A DNA stretch of 28,608 nt, from the NCBI GenBank assembly GCA_013115145.1, contig JAAPAO010000469.1:1-28608 (forward strand), given 5' to 3'. The notes below the pieces were generated by a model. That model saw only the letters and a program-made list of their open reading frames with translations, did no database searches and was not told the origin of the DNA. This document shows positions 9,113-22,200 of this stretch, in pieces (position 1 is the stretch's first letter; each line of letters begins with the position of its first letter). Source of the stretch: Perkinsus chesapeaki (Eukaryota; Perkinsozoa; Perkinsida; Perkinsidae). The translations under genes and the position numbers were made by a program.

Positions 9113-9654
9113 ATGAGCTGTACCCCATACGTTAGATCAGCTATTGCATCCTTGCATATGCATGATGATATCGATGCCATTGAGTCACTTCTCATTCTTG
9201 ATCAGAGAAGTCTCCAACAGAGTCTACAGCGTTATCCAGAGGTGGATTGGATGACAACATAAGATATAGTACTCGCTCAAGGGCGACTAATCGACTCCAT
9301 TCACCCAGTGGAATAACTTAGTCAATGCATCTGAAGTATGATGCCTATCCTTCTCAAAAGGACCTTTTGTTGCTGGTGATTTATCATCTTTTGGCCGTTA
9401 GAGGCATCCAAGTTGGATGATCCAACATTATACAGATAATTGGATTCGAGTTCGAGTAAATATTCACCAACTCGAAGTGGCTCGACGATAGGAAGCACGC
9501 GACGCGCCATCTATCAGACCCAGCAGTGCTGGGCCTGCATGACCATAGAACCGAATAATACTAGTAATGAATAACTCATTCACCGTACATAAAAACCGCT
9601 CAAGGGAAAATATTTTGCTCGAAAAGATTGACTCTCTGAGAATGAGTGGACCAA

Positions 9655-9741
9655 GGCTCAGTCACTGAGCCAGTCTGGCTAACGGTAATGACTAGTTGTT
9701 CAGGATAACGTACCGTCCATTTCACCGAATGGCCCATTCGG
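9655..9741. repeat. Two compact palindromes 54 bp apart
   Basis: GGCTCAGT-C-ACTGAGCC (9655-9671) and CCGAATGG-C-CCATTCGG (9725-9741), each 8-bp perfect arms around a single C. Confidence 0.7.
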
Positions 9742-9917
9742 AAAGGGTAAGACTGGTGAGGCCTTGGTCATATGATGGTTTGTTGGCCGACAATTTACCA
9801 ACTCTGTCAACCAAGTGGGATATATGTTGATAAACATTGGCATATTAATTGAAAGTTGGGCGAACGGATATAGCGAGTCCACCGAAATCAACGGAACAAA
9901 CATAGCTAAGGCATTTA

Positions 9918-10079
9918 CCGGTCCTGTTTTAGACACCCGCACTGATACTTCCGAGAGACCGCAAGCAAATATACGGCGCGTCACAATTATTTCCGACTGG
10001 CACGCATTAATCCGATTCGGTCATCTGCAATATCAGACAAATACAGTCACTCTTACTATTATCGGTTAAATTCGTTCAT
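9918..10079 (+). repeat. Second dispersed repeat, copy C
   Basis: Aligns over its full length with the reverse complement of 19916-20073. Shared blocks include CCGCACTG, ACCGCAAGCAAAT, CGGCGCGTCACAATTATT and AATACAGTCA. Both copies begin CCGGTC and end near ATTCG.TCAT. Identity by eye is about three quarters. Motif TCCGA recurs within the unit. Confidence 0.8.
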
Positions 10080-10251
10080 CTCAAATATCCGACTATCATT
10101 CAGCGCGTCAAATGTGGGAGACTTTCGTTTTTTTCATTGACAATTTGACAGCTTCTCCAGTATCCATTTAATAACTTGTGACGTGTCGTTTATTATCACT
10201 TGAATCTGGGAAACGATTAACTTCAACGCACTCTCTACTATGAAACGGTTA

Positions 10252-13200
10252 TTATTGTAAATCTATAACAGGACATTGTCTTATAAAACTGAAACCATCG
10301 TTATCTTTGGCGACTCGATAGTAGTAGTCGCATGGATGTGTTGGACCAGTAACCAGTTTTCGTACAAACTCTTCATCGTGAGTAATTAATAACAACTGGA
10401 AGTTCGAACTGTTCCTTCTGGCTTCTATCAGATCAGCCAAAGCATCAGCCTGGCAATGACCCTTTCATTCACATCATAACGTCTACCTACCAGTCCTTCA
10501 ATATTGGTCGAGTCCAGATTTGTTGTTGGTTCATCCAAGGCCAAAATACCGCAGTTACAACAGAAGCTCTCGGCCAAGGCCAATCGTATTATTAATGAAG
10601 CTAGGACCCGTTGACCAGCTGAGCATCGTCCACGCATATCAACTTCGACACCTTGGCAAGTCATGACCTATCTCACCGTGCACTTCCGATGCTCATGTGA
10701 AGCCTTACCACTCTATAGTTATAACTGCGTAATCTAGTAGCACTTGTCACATTTGCAGCACCATCCTCGGTATCGGACCGGATGGCGATGTAATCGATAT
10801 CGCGGCCTCGATAAACCTAAGAAAGCAATGGACTGTTACAAGTAGTTCGTCTATGTACTTGTTGCCACAATTCTCGAATGACTCTATTAATTTCCATCAT
10901 CTTGGATACATGGTATCTAATATTGGTCAGCAAACACGCAAGCAACAAACTTACCTCATTAAAGCTTTATCCAAGGCGGAGTGATAACGAGAAAGATCCT
11001 GTGTGGCCATTGCGGACACTTCATGTTGAATCAACGCGGACCGATGCCGATCGTCAATATTCCTATAAAGCGAACCTGAGAAAACTGCCAAATCAGACTC
11101 GTATACTTCCGCCTCACTATTAAGCTGGTTGGAAAGAGCTCGCTGCTGGTCCACCAGCTGAGCCACTCTCCCTTCAAACCTCGACTTGTTTTCTCGGTAC
11201 CTCTGAAATATATTCATCATCTCAATCCAGACTGTCACCATGGACTTACCAAAACAACTGATCTCAGTTCCTCAATATGCTTCCCTCTTTGCAAGTGGTC
11301 TTCCCCACCGAGTTCTCGCTGAAGCTTTTCAACCTCCTTCCCGAATGTGCCAAGTTCTCTCTGTAGGGACTTTAACTGGAATGCCATAATACAGTCACCG
11401 TCTCCTAGCGGCAAAGCTTACTCTAATATTTTGAAGTAGCTCCTCGCGGCACTTCTCTTTCTCTCGAAGGCTTTCTTCACATTCGCCACGTTTCACTCTG
11501 AGGGCTTCCACTCTCTCCGCAGCGCAACGCTCCGCCTTTTCTGCTTCGGCAAATTTGCGTTGTATTTCCGAGGAGTTCTGAAATTGTCAACTTCCCCGTC
11601 ATTCTCGTTCAGACGCTCACATCCGATTTCTCCTTGAGCGACTTGATGGATTCCATAAGATGCTTGCACGCGTCCAATTGTTGTCGTATCTACCGAATCA
11701 ATGATGAATAACGTATCACACTTTTGCCTACCTGCCGAACACTGCGCTCCTTCTCCTCAACTTCCTGTCGCGCACAATTGCGAACTTCGCTCCTCTTCCG
11801 CTTTGCAGCTTCTAGAGCATCATTTGATGCAGCCTAGAAAACAACAACCAGTTTCTCGAAATAGTGCTTCTCCATAATCCAGAGATGGATCTAGCACTTG
11901 TTCAATTGTGTTATATGTTTCACGTCCTATAGGACTGGTTTCTTCATCGAATACGAAATACGCTCTTAAAAACCAGCCGTGATTCCGTGAAACTGCTGTC
12001 TTGAAGTTTCCTTTCGGAAAGGACCTTCCCCGTCAAAAACATGTGCCGGTAAATATTCCAACATAGTAACTAACTAATTAAAGTAACTGCTATACAGATG
12101 AGGACATATAATAAATTCACGTGCGTACGAGACACACGGGCACCTCTCCATCGAACATGATAAGACATAAAGGAGTTGATGTGCGAGGATGTATTAATTA
12201 GAGCCTTCAATTGCTGGATGATTGTTATTATGATTGATTATAAGAGATGAAGCGCGATTGTGTTGATGGGCAAGCAGGAACTAATTAGAATGTTCGATCT
12301 TAGATTGCCGAAATCCATCCTCGTGCACTTATATTTTACAGATTGTTTTGCGTCAACTGGCTTCTGTGGTTAAAGTACAACATCAGATGAAGCCTCCCAG
12401 TGACTGACCAGCTTTGCTCTCAACTCTTCCATCTCCACGTCAACCTGCTTCAGCTCTTCAGTTGCTCTTTTCATCTCTATTTCCGCCTCTTTTATTTGCC
12501 GAAGACGTTCTTGCAATGATACCAATTTAAACTGAAATGACCAAAGTATTCGTACTTCCCCAGTAACCAATCACACCTTCAGTTTTTCAGTTTCAACTTT
12601 AGTATCGGTTGCAGCTTCAACTAGTTCATCTCGTTCCCTCCTCAAACGTTTTTCTTCCTCATCCAACCTCGACATTTCCTCTTGGGCAGCATCAACTCTT
12701 CGACGCTCCTCTATCAGACTTGACGCTAAACAGAACCCGACTGAATAGTAGCCCCTAGTAGGGGCCCCCTACAGATAGAAATGGCTGCCAGATATTGTGA
12801 GGAGCTAATGAACTCAGTTATGTCTACAGCAGACAGCAAGCCGAGACCAAACCGTGCTGAGATCCTAGAAATATGCCGACGGAAAACTTATAGTATCCGA
12901 TCATTTTAGATATCGATAAACCGTACTGTCGACCAGTTTAATTTGATGCCTTAGATTTTCGGTTCCTGTTGGAACGCTTAATATCGAGTGAATTATCGAA
13001 AAACAAGAATCATTCTAAGGACCGTGCATTTTCCTTAGGCAAATCGCGAAAAATATTTATAAAAATTTATTTCTCGGCCAATTTTGAGAGTTTTGTTCTG
13101 AAATTCGAAGGGTGACAAGCTTCGAACATAAAGTATTACCTGTACTTTTAGTATTTATTGCTATAATAGTAATATATACTAAAAGTACAAGGTCAAATAC

Positions 13201-16200
13201 GAAACGGTTTGTGTTATATCACAGGGCGGGCGAAATTGACATCCTATCACCGTGCGAATTCCTTAGGCAACTCAACTAAAATATGTAGATTTCATGTAGA
13301 AACTCATAATTAATGCTGATATGCGGCCACCTTTGCCTGCCAGGACACGTGTTAGACGATCATCCACAGAATTGGTCAATGCTAGCACTTCGCTATGCGA
13401 TATTGACTCGGCAGCCTCTTGAGTTCCTTTCCAGAGCGAATCCAGGTCATGAAACTGTCTTCCGCCATTAAAAACTTCCCTAGTGGGGAACGTGGAGCTT
13501 GGTAGCTTGGTGGAAGGCGGTGCTTTTTCTTTTCCGTGGCTGCTACTGGCAGTAGCAGCTATAGTATAGGTGGTATTATGAACAGTGCTATACGCCGGGG
13601 TCGGTGTCCAGCCTCCTACAACATTTTCCCTTCCAGTGCAACCATACACGTTCGATGTATGACTCGTAACCATCTACTTCAACCCGATTAGCCTCAAGGG
13701 TTGGAATGCGGGGGGGGGCCTTCTTGCTTATGCGCATCAGCTGCGTTAGAGTTTTTCCTGATAGAGGGCGAACGTCATCCGCAATACGAGTAGTAGTGCT
13801 GAAAGACCTTTCCACCGACGCAGTAGACCATGCTTACAGACGTCTCAGTCTTACCTTTGTAAGCATACAGTTTGCAGCGCACGGTATGGAAGCAGCCCAT
13901 CACCAAGTGCTTCCCGCCAACAGTATTCGGGCCTTTGTTGTTCTTATGTGCGTACAATATAGCGGAGTACATGGCTGATTGGTCGGTGCCGGCAGCGTTC
14001 TCGGCGATCCACGCTCTCTTCTTATCCTCACTCATGTCTCCAGTCGCCGCAGCTACGACATCCTTGATGGGCTGTTGCAGGATGGGGATCTTCTTGTCTT
14101 CAACTACAAAAGTCTCGCCCAGAGCGCTGAACCCAACCGTGCACGGCCCGTTGTTCCCGAAGTTGATGGCAGGGAGTCTCACGATGCTCATACTCAAAGG
14201 GATGTATAGCCGAGATGGCTACTAGCTTGGAAGAGTCTCCCAGTCTTCCAGGAAGACAAAGGGCCACGACGCACACCTTAGGTGATTTGGATAAAGGGTT
14301 GAAAGCCGCGGCCTAGCCAGGAAGCAGCTATGAAAGTTGCTGTTGGTGGTGATCGAGTCGAAGCCTAGTTCCTTCTCCACAAACTTAACCTCCTGCTGCA
14401 GTTCACTTTTCCACTCACAAGAACGCCCGTGTCACGGGGCACGCGTGCCCTACTCGCACAATGCGAGTTCACTCGACTAAAGTTTAGTCACTGAACACCC
14501 AAATGCAGCAGGCATAACACACAACATGCACCCGCCGCACGCACTCTAAGGGTGCGTACTCTGTGGGTGCGCAACTGAGAAGCGAACTGAGCTGAGAAGC
14601 TGAGTGGCGATCGTCTCGCGAGATCTCCTCCAGTTGGGTAAATACAATAGGTCACACACATGACGTCTTTTCCGTCCCAGCTTACCCTCTGAAGATTTAC
14701 CCTGTAACCTCGCATGAACCTCGTGCAAGGCTACCTCTGCATCTTCACACTGATGGGCCAATGCTGACAATCTTGAAGCAGCGGGCTGTAGCGATGCCAA
14801 AGACGATAACTGAAAAAGATGATTCACAAAACTTCAATGCAACCTGAAGTATAGACAAGTACAAATTAAGTACCGAATAACACACGAAAAAATGAGACGA
14901 AATGAGCTTTTCTCAAGAAGAACGAATCTATCGTTAACGATCGATGCACGGTAAACCTATATTGGTGGCGAGTTATGTTACGAAGAATTCAAAGAAGGAA
15001 GGCATAATGGCAAAAAAGCTGTCACGCACAAATTACAAAATCTCACCGACATGCTTATGAACTCAACTATCGCCGCACCTCTTTTTCGGCAGCTGAGAGC
15101 CGCCCAGAGGTCCTATCAGAATCCAGCTCCAGCTGAGCCAGCACTGTCTGTGCTTCGTTCAACTACACAAGATGATATTATCATAATATTCCTTGGCACC
15201 CAGACCTACCCGTGCCTTTATGGTAGGAATCGTATCAGACTGTAACTTCTCCAATGCTGCCCATTCAGGTAGGAGGGCTTGTGTGGCTGAGAAAAAACGT
15301 AAATATCGAGCCCGGCGTTGTTAAGTACGCTGGGATATGAATCATCTCGTATAATACCATTTTCAATACATTATGAAACAGGTCCGGAATGACAGCAGTA
15401 CAATACAGTGCTTTTCCTGGCACACCAATGATGAAGGCTCGAGTTGATGAAAGAGGCAACACTCTCTGCTCTCAGAGAGTACAGTCCATCGGGGAGATCC
15501 ACTTCGGAAATGCAAAACTATTCAGACCGAATATATCTGTATGAAAAGTTGAGCGGAATCTAGCGACTGAAGATGACGTGTAGGGTCCCACCAAATTTGT
15601 ATGAGGTGCATTCAGTCACGACGCTCACCTTCCATCTCATTCCTGGCATCCTCTATCATTTGAGACCGAGCACTTAACATCTCTGGAACACGCTCTACGA
15701 ACTTATCAACCGTAGCGTTCAAATTATCAATGTCATGCTTGGAGCTAAGATCCCTTTTACATAGCTGACACTTATGCCGTTTTAATGAACGTGCTTGTAT
15801 GGATTTATACCTAACCCACAAGAAGTCGAAAAGGGACAGATTATAATTTAATAAATTTACTTTATAAAATCTATGATTTCTATTCAAGTACTATGTCCTA
15901 TACTTCTATATTCTACAGTTATTCTCCATTCTAATAGTAATATAACACTGTATTAATAATATAATTATGATAACAATATAATCTTAATAAAGCTTTTTTA
16001 ATATATTGCCTATAGTGATAGCTTCATTCTAGCAGGAACGTCCAAATTAGCCCCAAGTTCCGATCATGTTCCAGCAAAATGCCCAACACATCTCCTCATT
16101 AAAACATGTTTTCCCATTCGGCGAAATAAACTTCCCTGAGATCAAATCACCCCCCTCCCCTTGGAAAGCCGTTTAAGACTCGTCCTGTCGTCCACAGCAG

Positions 16201-19200
16201 AAGTGTATCCTACAATTCTGAACCAGCTTCCACTAAATGATATTCCTTCTGATTCTCCTCCATCGTCTTTTGAGCCTCCTTGAATGCTTCACGAACATTT
16301 CCAAACTCTCTGCAGTGATCTGAATCACACACAATTTAAACCAGAGTTCTGTGGCGAGGAAAATCCTAACTTGAAACACTATATTATAATATCATAACTA
16401 TTAATATAACTATTGAATATTGTTAGGTTTCATCAAATATAAGATACATCTATAGTAAGTCGGTAAAAATTTGGACGGTAACAAGGCGTCGCCCTAAAAG
16501 GATGAAACGGTGATCGATTTGGTTTGTCATGACAATTATATACGTCCGTGATGTCTACGCAACACATATTGATTTCGTAGATTCATTCTACAATTTATAG
16601 CGTTTTTTTCGAATTTGCCTTACGAATTTGGACCCACAATAGTTATGCTAATACCTAACTTGCACATTAGCACTACTTATAAAGGGATAATATCATATTT
16701 AACAAACGAAGCACAACTGAACAAATTGACCTCGGAAAAAGCCGAGCGGGGGTCGTCCGCTGTGGCATCTAATATTCCTAGATTCTTCATCATCACCATC
16801 TACGATCCAGCGCTCATCCGAATATGATAAAGCATATCCACTATACTAATGCAGGTACAGTATACGGACCGGTAAATCTACCATTACTGACCTTGATAAA
16901 TCCTAAGGTGCTCCTCGGCATCTTTAAGCTGTTTGGTCTCGATCTCCACTCTCGCCGATGCCTCCGCTCTCCGCCTCATTAACTATGATAATATGATTAA
17001 TACTCATTCACATGTAGCTCACTTCATTCTGCTTCGAAGCTGCCGAATCCCTCTGTGCCCGGGCAGCATCCACCGCACGGTGAAGATTTTCCTCGGCCTT
17101 GCCAGGACTTAAAGATATCTCTCCGGTCGAATGAACCAGTGGTAGCTCACTTCGCCGAATCCAGCCCTGGATTCTCCTTTACTATCTTCTGCATATTTGA
17201 ACGAATGCTTTCCAAATTGCGCGTTAGAATCTAACGAGAAGATCACAAACTTCCCTTTTGGTGTTTGTCTCTCTAGGGAGACAAACACCCTAACAAACTT
17301 TCTACTAAATCTTTACACTAGAATACTTTTCGACCTTCGCGAACCATATTTCTGCAACTCCAAATCATCTAACATTTATGAACCTTCTGACTCCGTCTTC
17401 ACTTACCTCGGCTTCAGCTGCAGCACCACTGTCCTTATTCATGCGCTGAACCGCCTCCAACGACCGAGCCAACTATATGAAAAATCACATAGGCGTGAAT
17501 GCAAATCGGTGATACCTTTTGCTGATTATCATTCTTCTCCCTCATGAGCCTCTCCAAAGTTGTATTTATATCCTCAAGCCTGCCGGCTCCACTGTTATTT
17601 TTATTCGACACTTCGATTTGCTTTTCGACCTCGCCAATTTCCTTTTCAACATCTACAAGGATTCCTAATCCACTGATACCCAAATTGTTGCATCCAACAA
17701 CGCCGAAAAGAGAAAGAAAGGATACCAATTTCTTGGCGACTCCATCATATACATACATAACTGCACTCCGAGGCGGATAAATTATGATTGAGTGTCACTG
17801 TATGTAGTACTGAAGCGCTTATCCGACAGTGAGGCCTAGCCGGGACGATTCCTTGTGCTGCGTTGATCAGTATTGGCATATCTATCGGCTGCCTTCTCCA
17901 AATAAGCTTTGTTATCACCTCACCGAATCGTGGTAGAAAATCCTTCAGTACTGTTCTGCGTAAGATTTTGAGAAACCCAAAAATTTCTTCTCCCTCGTCA
18001 TCATATTTACCAGCTGCTATGACATCTCACCTCTCCCGATTATCATCATCGAGCTGGCCTTCTCTCTTGTTCTTGAGACATTCGCCTTTCTGTACTCAAG
18101 GTTTTGTAATTCCTGCCTCAGTTCTTGGTAAGCCGACTCGCTTCTTACTGAGTGACACAATAATAATATGAAAACAGTTATAGATATTCGGTAATTAAAA
18201 TTTTCCAACACCGTCCCGCTTGGCAGTCGTTTGTCTACTACAGCCCGACGCAATGAAATAGAATATTTCGTATTTTTTCCGATTTCTCACTCAATATTGA
18301 GTATTATCGGGCGAAATTTCAAACATGAGTACTACAACGAGAATTGAAAACATGACACTAAATCGATCAACCGTTTCATGACTATCTACTGATATCTTGG
18401 CGCGCGAATTTTTCACCGCGCGCAGAACTGGCGCAATAAAATAGGTGTGCGCTCCTTACCATATTCCTGCTCAGCATGTTCCTCTGCAATTCGCTGCTTT
18501 TCAGTGGCCTGCCTTGATAGCTGTATATTCTCCGTAAGAGCAGATTCGAGGCAACTTATTAACTCATCTAAGAAGGGGTGGCGACAAATATACTGGGCAA
18601 AACAAAAAATGATCGAATGCTAACATCTTATACCCAGATATCAACCTTAATTGCATCATCCTAGGATGAACCCTAGAATCTTTAATTGGGATACGACAAC
18701 AGTCAAGTTTGGATGGACATATTTGAATAATTCATTAATGTAATTAAATGAATCTTCGACACGATTTACAAAAAAAGTCGTTCCGAAATATCGAGCCCAA
18801 AGAAGTCGCTGCTTCAGAATAAGCGATAATTATTATTTCTAATCACTTGCTTGTTCATCTACTCACTACAAAGTTAAAGGAACATACAGAGCCGAACATA
18901 GGAGAAATGAAACAAGTTTCCTTTAATCTTTCTACGATAAAAAAGCAGATAAATTTTCATCCCTTTTAGACAATACTTACCTTCTTTAGTATTGCCTTGG
19001 ACAACTCCTTCATCTTTAAGTTGCTTGAGCTTATACGAGAGCTCCTCTTGTCGCATAATTAATAAGTCATGGGCATTGGCGGCCTCCCCGGCATCAGTAC
19101 GCATAGCTCGAGTTATGGCCTATGACAACAACGGGAAGTCTGGAACTGATCCCTAGGATGTAGTATTGTTATGGTATAAATGCATAATATTATCTTGAAT

Positions 19201-22200
19201 GTTGTAATAGTGCAAGTTATATACGATTTATCTAACTAATACCAAAATATTACATTATATAGAATAATAATAGTTATACTCATTAGGTATATAATGTAAA
19301 TAATCATACATTAATAATTACCACAGTAATTATGTTACATATTTTCCACATTCACTGAATGCGCAAGCCTGCTACTGAACGAACAATTATCACTCTTCCT
19401 GACACTGACAGTAACGGAGAACACACCGACGCGCTTTTTCCTGGTATTTCCAGTGACTTTAAGACTCCAAACTTTCAAGCTGAAATGCATACATATAGTC
19501 ATCTACATACAGGGCCCTGCAAAGAAGTGTCCCTAGACATTCGCAACGCGTGCTGATCTATTGGTAGAGCAGTGTGTTGCAATCAACTCCCCTCCCCATG
19601 CATACAGTTTTTCTGCAGCTCTCCGTGTGCGGGCCAAGTTTCAGGGAGGGTTAGTTTGAATTATAAACTTCTCAAAAGTCGCGAGTCGGGAAATTCTGAA
19701 ACAGGTTAAGGAAATTTCGGGAACCGAAGGCTTCAAAGTTTTCCGAACTCGTGGAAAATTAAAATGCAACTACAACGAAGTTACGAAAATCGCAACGAAG
19801 GTTTGCGAGTAGCAAATTTATTGACCGTATTTCATAGGAACCATAATGATATAGAAAATCACTGTGGCAGTGTAAATTTTATTTCTCAGCAATTATGACT
19901 ACACCATTTCTCATACATGACCGAATTATTAATTATAAGAATGACTGTATTCTTCCGATAGTGCACATGTCTGAGTCGGATAAATGCGTGGTGGTCGGAA
20001 ATAATTGTGACGCGCCGGACATTTGCTTGCGGTTCCTCGGAAATAACAGTGCGGATGTCGGAAACATGACCGGCAAGTGATGCTGTAATCATATCTTACC
20101 TGGCATTGTCTTGCCTCCTCCATTCCTCTATTCAAATCTTCCTGGACACCCTCCACTCTGCGCTTCAACTCATGCAGAACCTTTCGAACACATAACAATC
20201 GACAATTAGAGGATCGTACATATTCGGAGAGCTCATTTTGGAGAGTCTCTTCCAGGACTTCAATTCCATCATCATAAACGTGTGGTAAGGAGCTCTCGAG
20301 GACATTCATATCCGATTGGAGACGCTCCATAATAGCCTGATAAATTTAGTTGAGAACTAGGGATAATAGTAAATGAGATAGGTAATGATAATACTTCCAA
20401 GCATGCCCACATAACTACTGTCGATTGTCGAGTGCCTCATTACTACTAATAATAATAGATGTGATGACTTGATAATAACAATCACTACCCAAACAACGGC
20501 AGTTCGATATTTGCAGGGTAATGATCCTCATGAATTAGTACGATTATACGTCTGCATAGAATAACTTAATAATGATTATGAATACGGCACAAGGCCTTGA
20601 TGATGCCTTGAAACGTCTAGGGGCCCGTGACAAAGATGTGTTAGTGGTCTGATTTTAATCAAGCCTTACTCTATATACGTATGATAGGCCCGCACCGAAT
20701 TAAGCCATTGGCCACGTAAGCTTGTATTGGACACCTACTTCCAATCACGCGTTGAACTTACCCTATAAAAGGAATGTCAAAAAACCGACGGAGGAAGATT
20801 TTCTCGTAACTTTGCTCTGCCGCTGACTTAACCAGTCACAATGTGCTCCAATTCAACCCACCTTTTTCTCAGCTAACTTCATTTGTGCACCCCTGGTTTT
20901 AGAGTCCTCTTCGAGAGCTTCCTTCAGCTCCGCCTAACCCAATTCATATCAGAAAAACATCCATCAATCTGCCTACCTCCGCATTGTCAATATTCCCATT
21001 CATATTTTCAACTTCATCGCAAAGTCTGCCCTCCTCAATCGATAGATTCTCGAGTTGGGCTTTCAAACTTCGGGCGCCTTCATAATCCTTATCAAAATGA
21101 TCATTGCTGCTTGTCGTCTATCTAACTTTCCCACCTTCCCTAGCATTTCCAGTAGATGTTTCTTATCCTTCGTTTCGGCCATTAACTCCTTCCGACATTT
21201 TTCTATGGACTCCAAGGCCTTTGTGTACCTGTAAAGTCAACTGCTCTTAACTTTAAAATACAGCTACAACTGTTCAGCTCCACAGTACAGCACTGATTGA
21301 TATTTTCCTAGCGTCATCACCGAGGGTGCGTATTCCATATAGGCGACGTAATTTCTTATCGCTGAGCGTATTGTGTGGAATCGCACGGTTCCATTTTGAC
21401 ATGAGGTCGGCGTACTAGTATCATATAATAGTAACAACGAAAAGTGACGATGCCGTTACCTTTATATATTAACCTAGATGTGCGATATAAAAGGTGTGTA
21501 TGTTAGTATGAAGCAAGTACAACTTAACTTTGGATGAGTCTGCGTATTTGTGATAATTAAACCTTAATTATTACAGATCCAATGCTACAGAGTTAGTTTT
21601 TATACTCGACCGATAACTCATCCAGATCAGCGCTGGACAATTTTTTGGCCAGTTTGTATGAAAAACGAGCATTATGTTCATCATGAGCGAAATTAGCCCC
21701 AGCATGCATATCACATCGATGATTATACAAGCCTATCACCAGTCACACAATTGCCCCATATTCCTGACTGACGGATAAACCGCTTGACTGCGTATCAAAT
21801 CCTTTCACCGAGCGCTGTTCAAGTCTCACCTCGCCGAACCAAAAATGTCATCAAATTTCTTTTTCAAAGCTGCCTTATCCGAAAGCGGCCAATTACTGTC
21901 TTCCTGGTGACAGAAAATAACATTCTCCAAAACCTATCGAAGTTCGAGTAGCCGAAGCACATCGGAGGAATCTTACAGCTTTGGGGACTCCCATCAATTG
22001 AGGTATAAGCACATCCATATCCGCACACTTCTTTGTGATGGTTTGTGTTGGTGCGCCGTTCTCTCCTTTAACTCTGAAAAACGCCATGAATCGGGCAAAG
22101 CTGATATCTATCCATCACCGATGATGGTGTGGAGATTTATAAACCTCACAAATTGAACTGGCGAATGAATATGAAAGTTGTCATATTTAAGCAATGATTG

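Larger units (their letters stand above)
9113..10251. other. Convergent spacer between S28 peptidase and RAD50 3' ends
   Basis: The two genes point towards each other, so this holds both 3' flanks. No gene supported. It carries two compact palindromes (9655-9671, 9725-9741) and repeat copy C (9918-10079). Confidence 0.6.

Noticed and set aside
9700-9984. Minus-strand 94-codon ORF
   Set aside because: Overlaps a compact palindrome and repeat copy C; no protein features.
17717-17770. Possible extra cassette exon in RAD50 intron 14
   Set aside because: No splice pair keeps phase with an open frame; exons 14 and 15 join in phase without it.
18017-18030. 14- to 17-nt introns between RAD50 exons 13 and 14
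   Set aside because: A 41-nt intron (17990-18030) with the same phase gives a normal length and continuous coding.
21118-21134. 17-nt intron between RAD50 exons 7 and 8
   Set aside because: A 47-nt intron (21088-21134) gives the same frame with a plausible acceptor.
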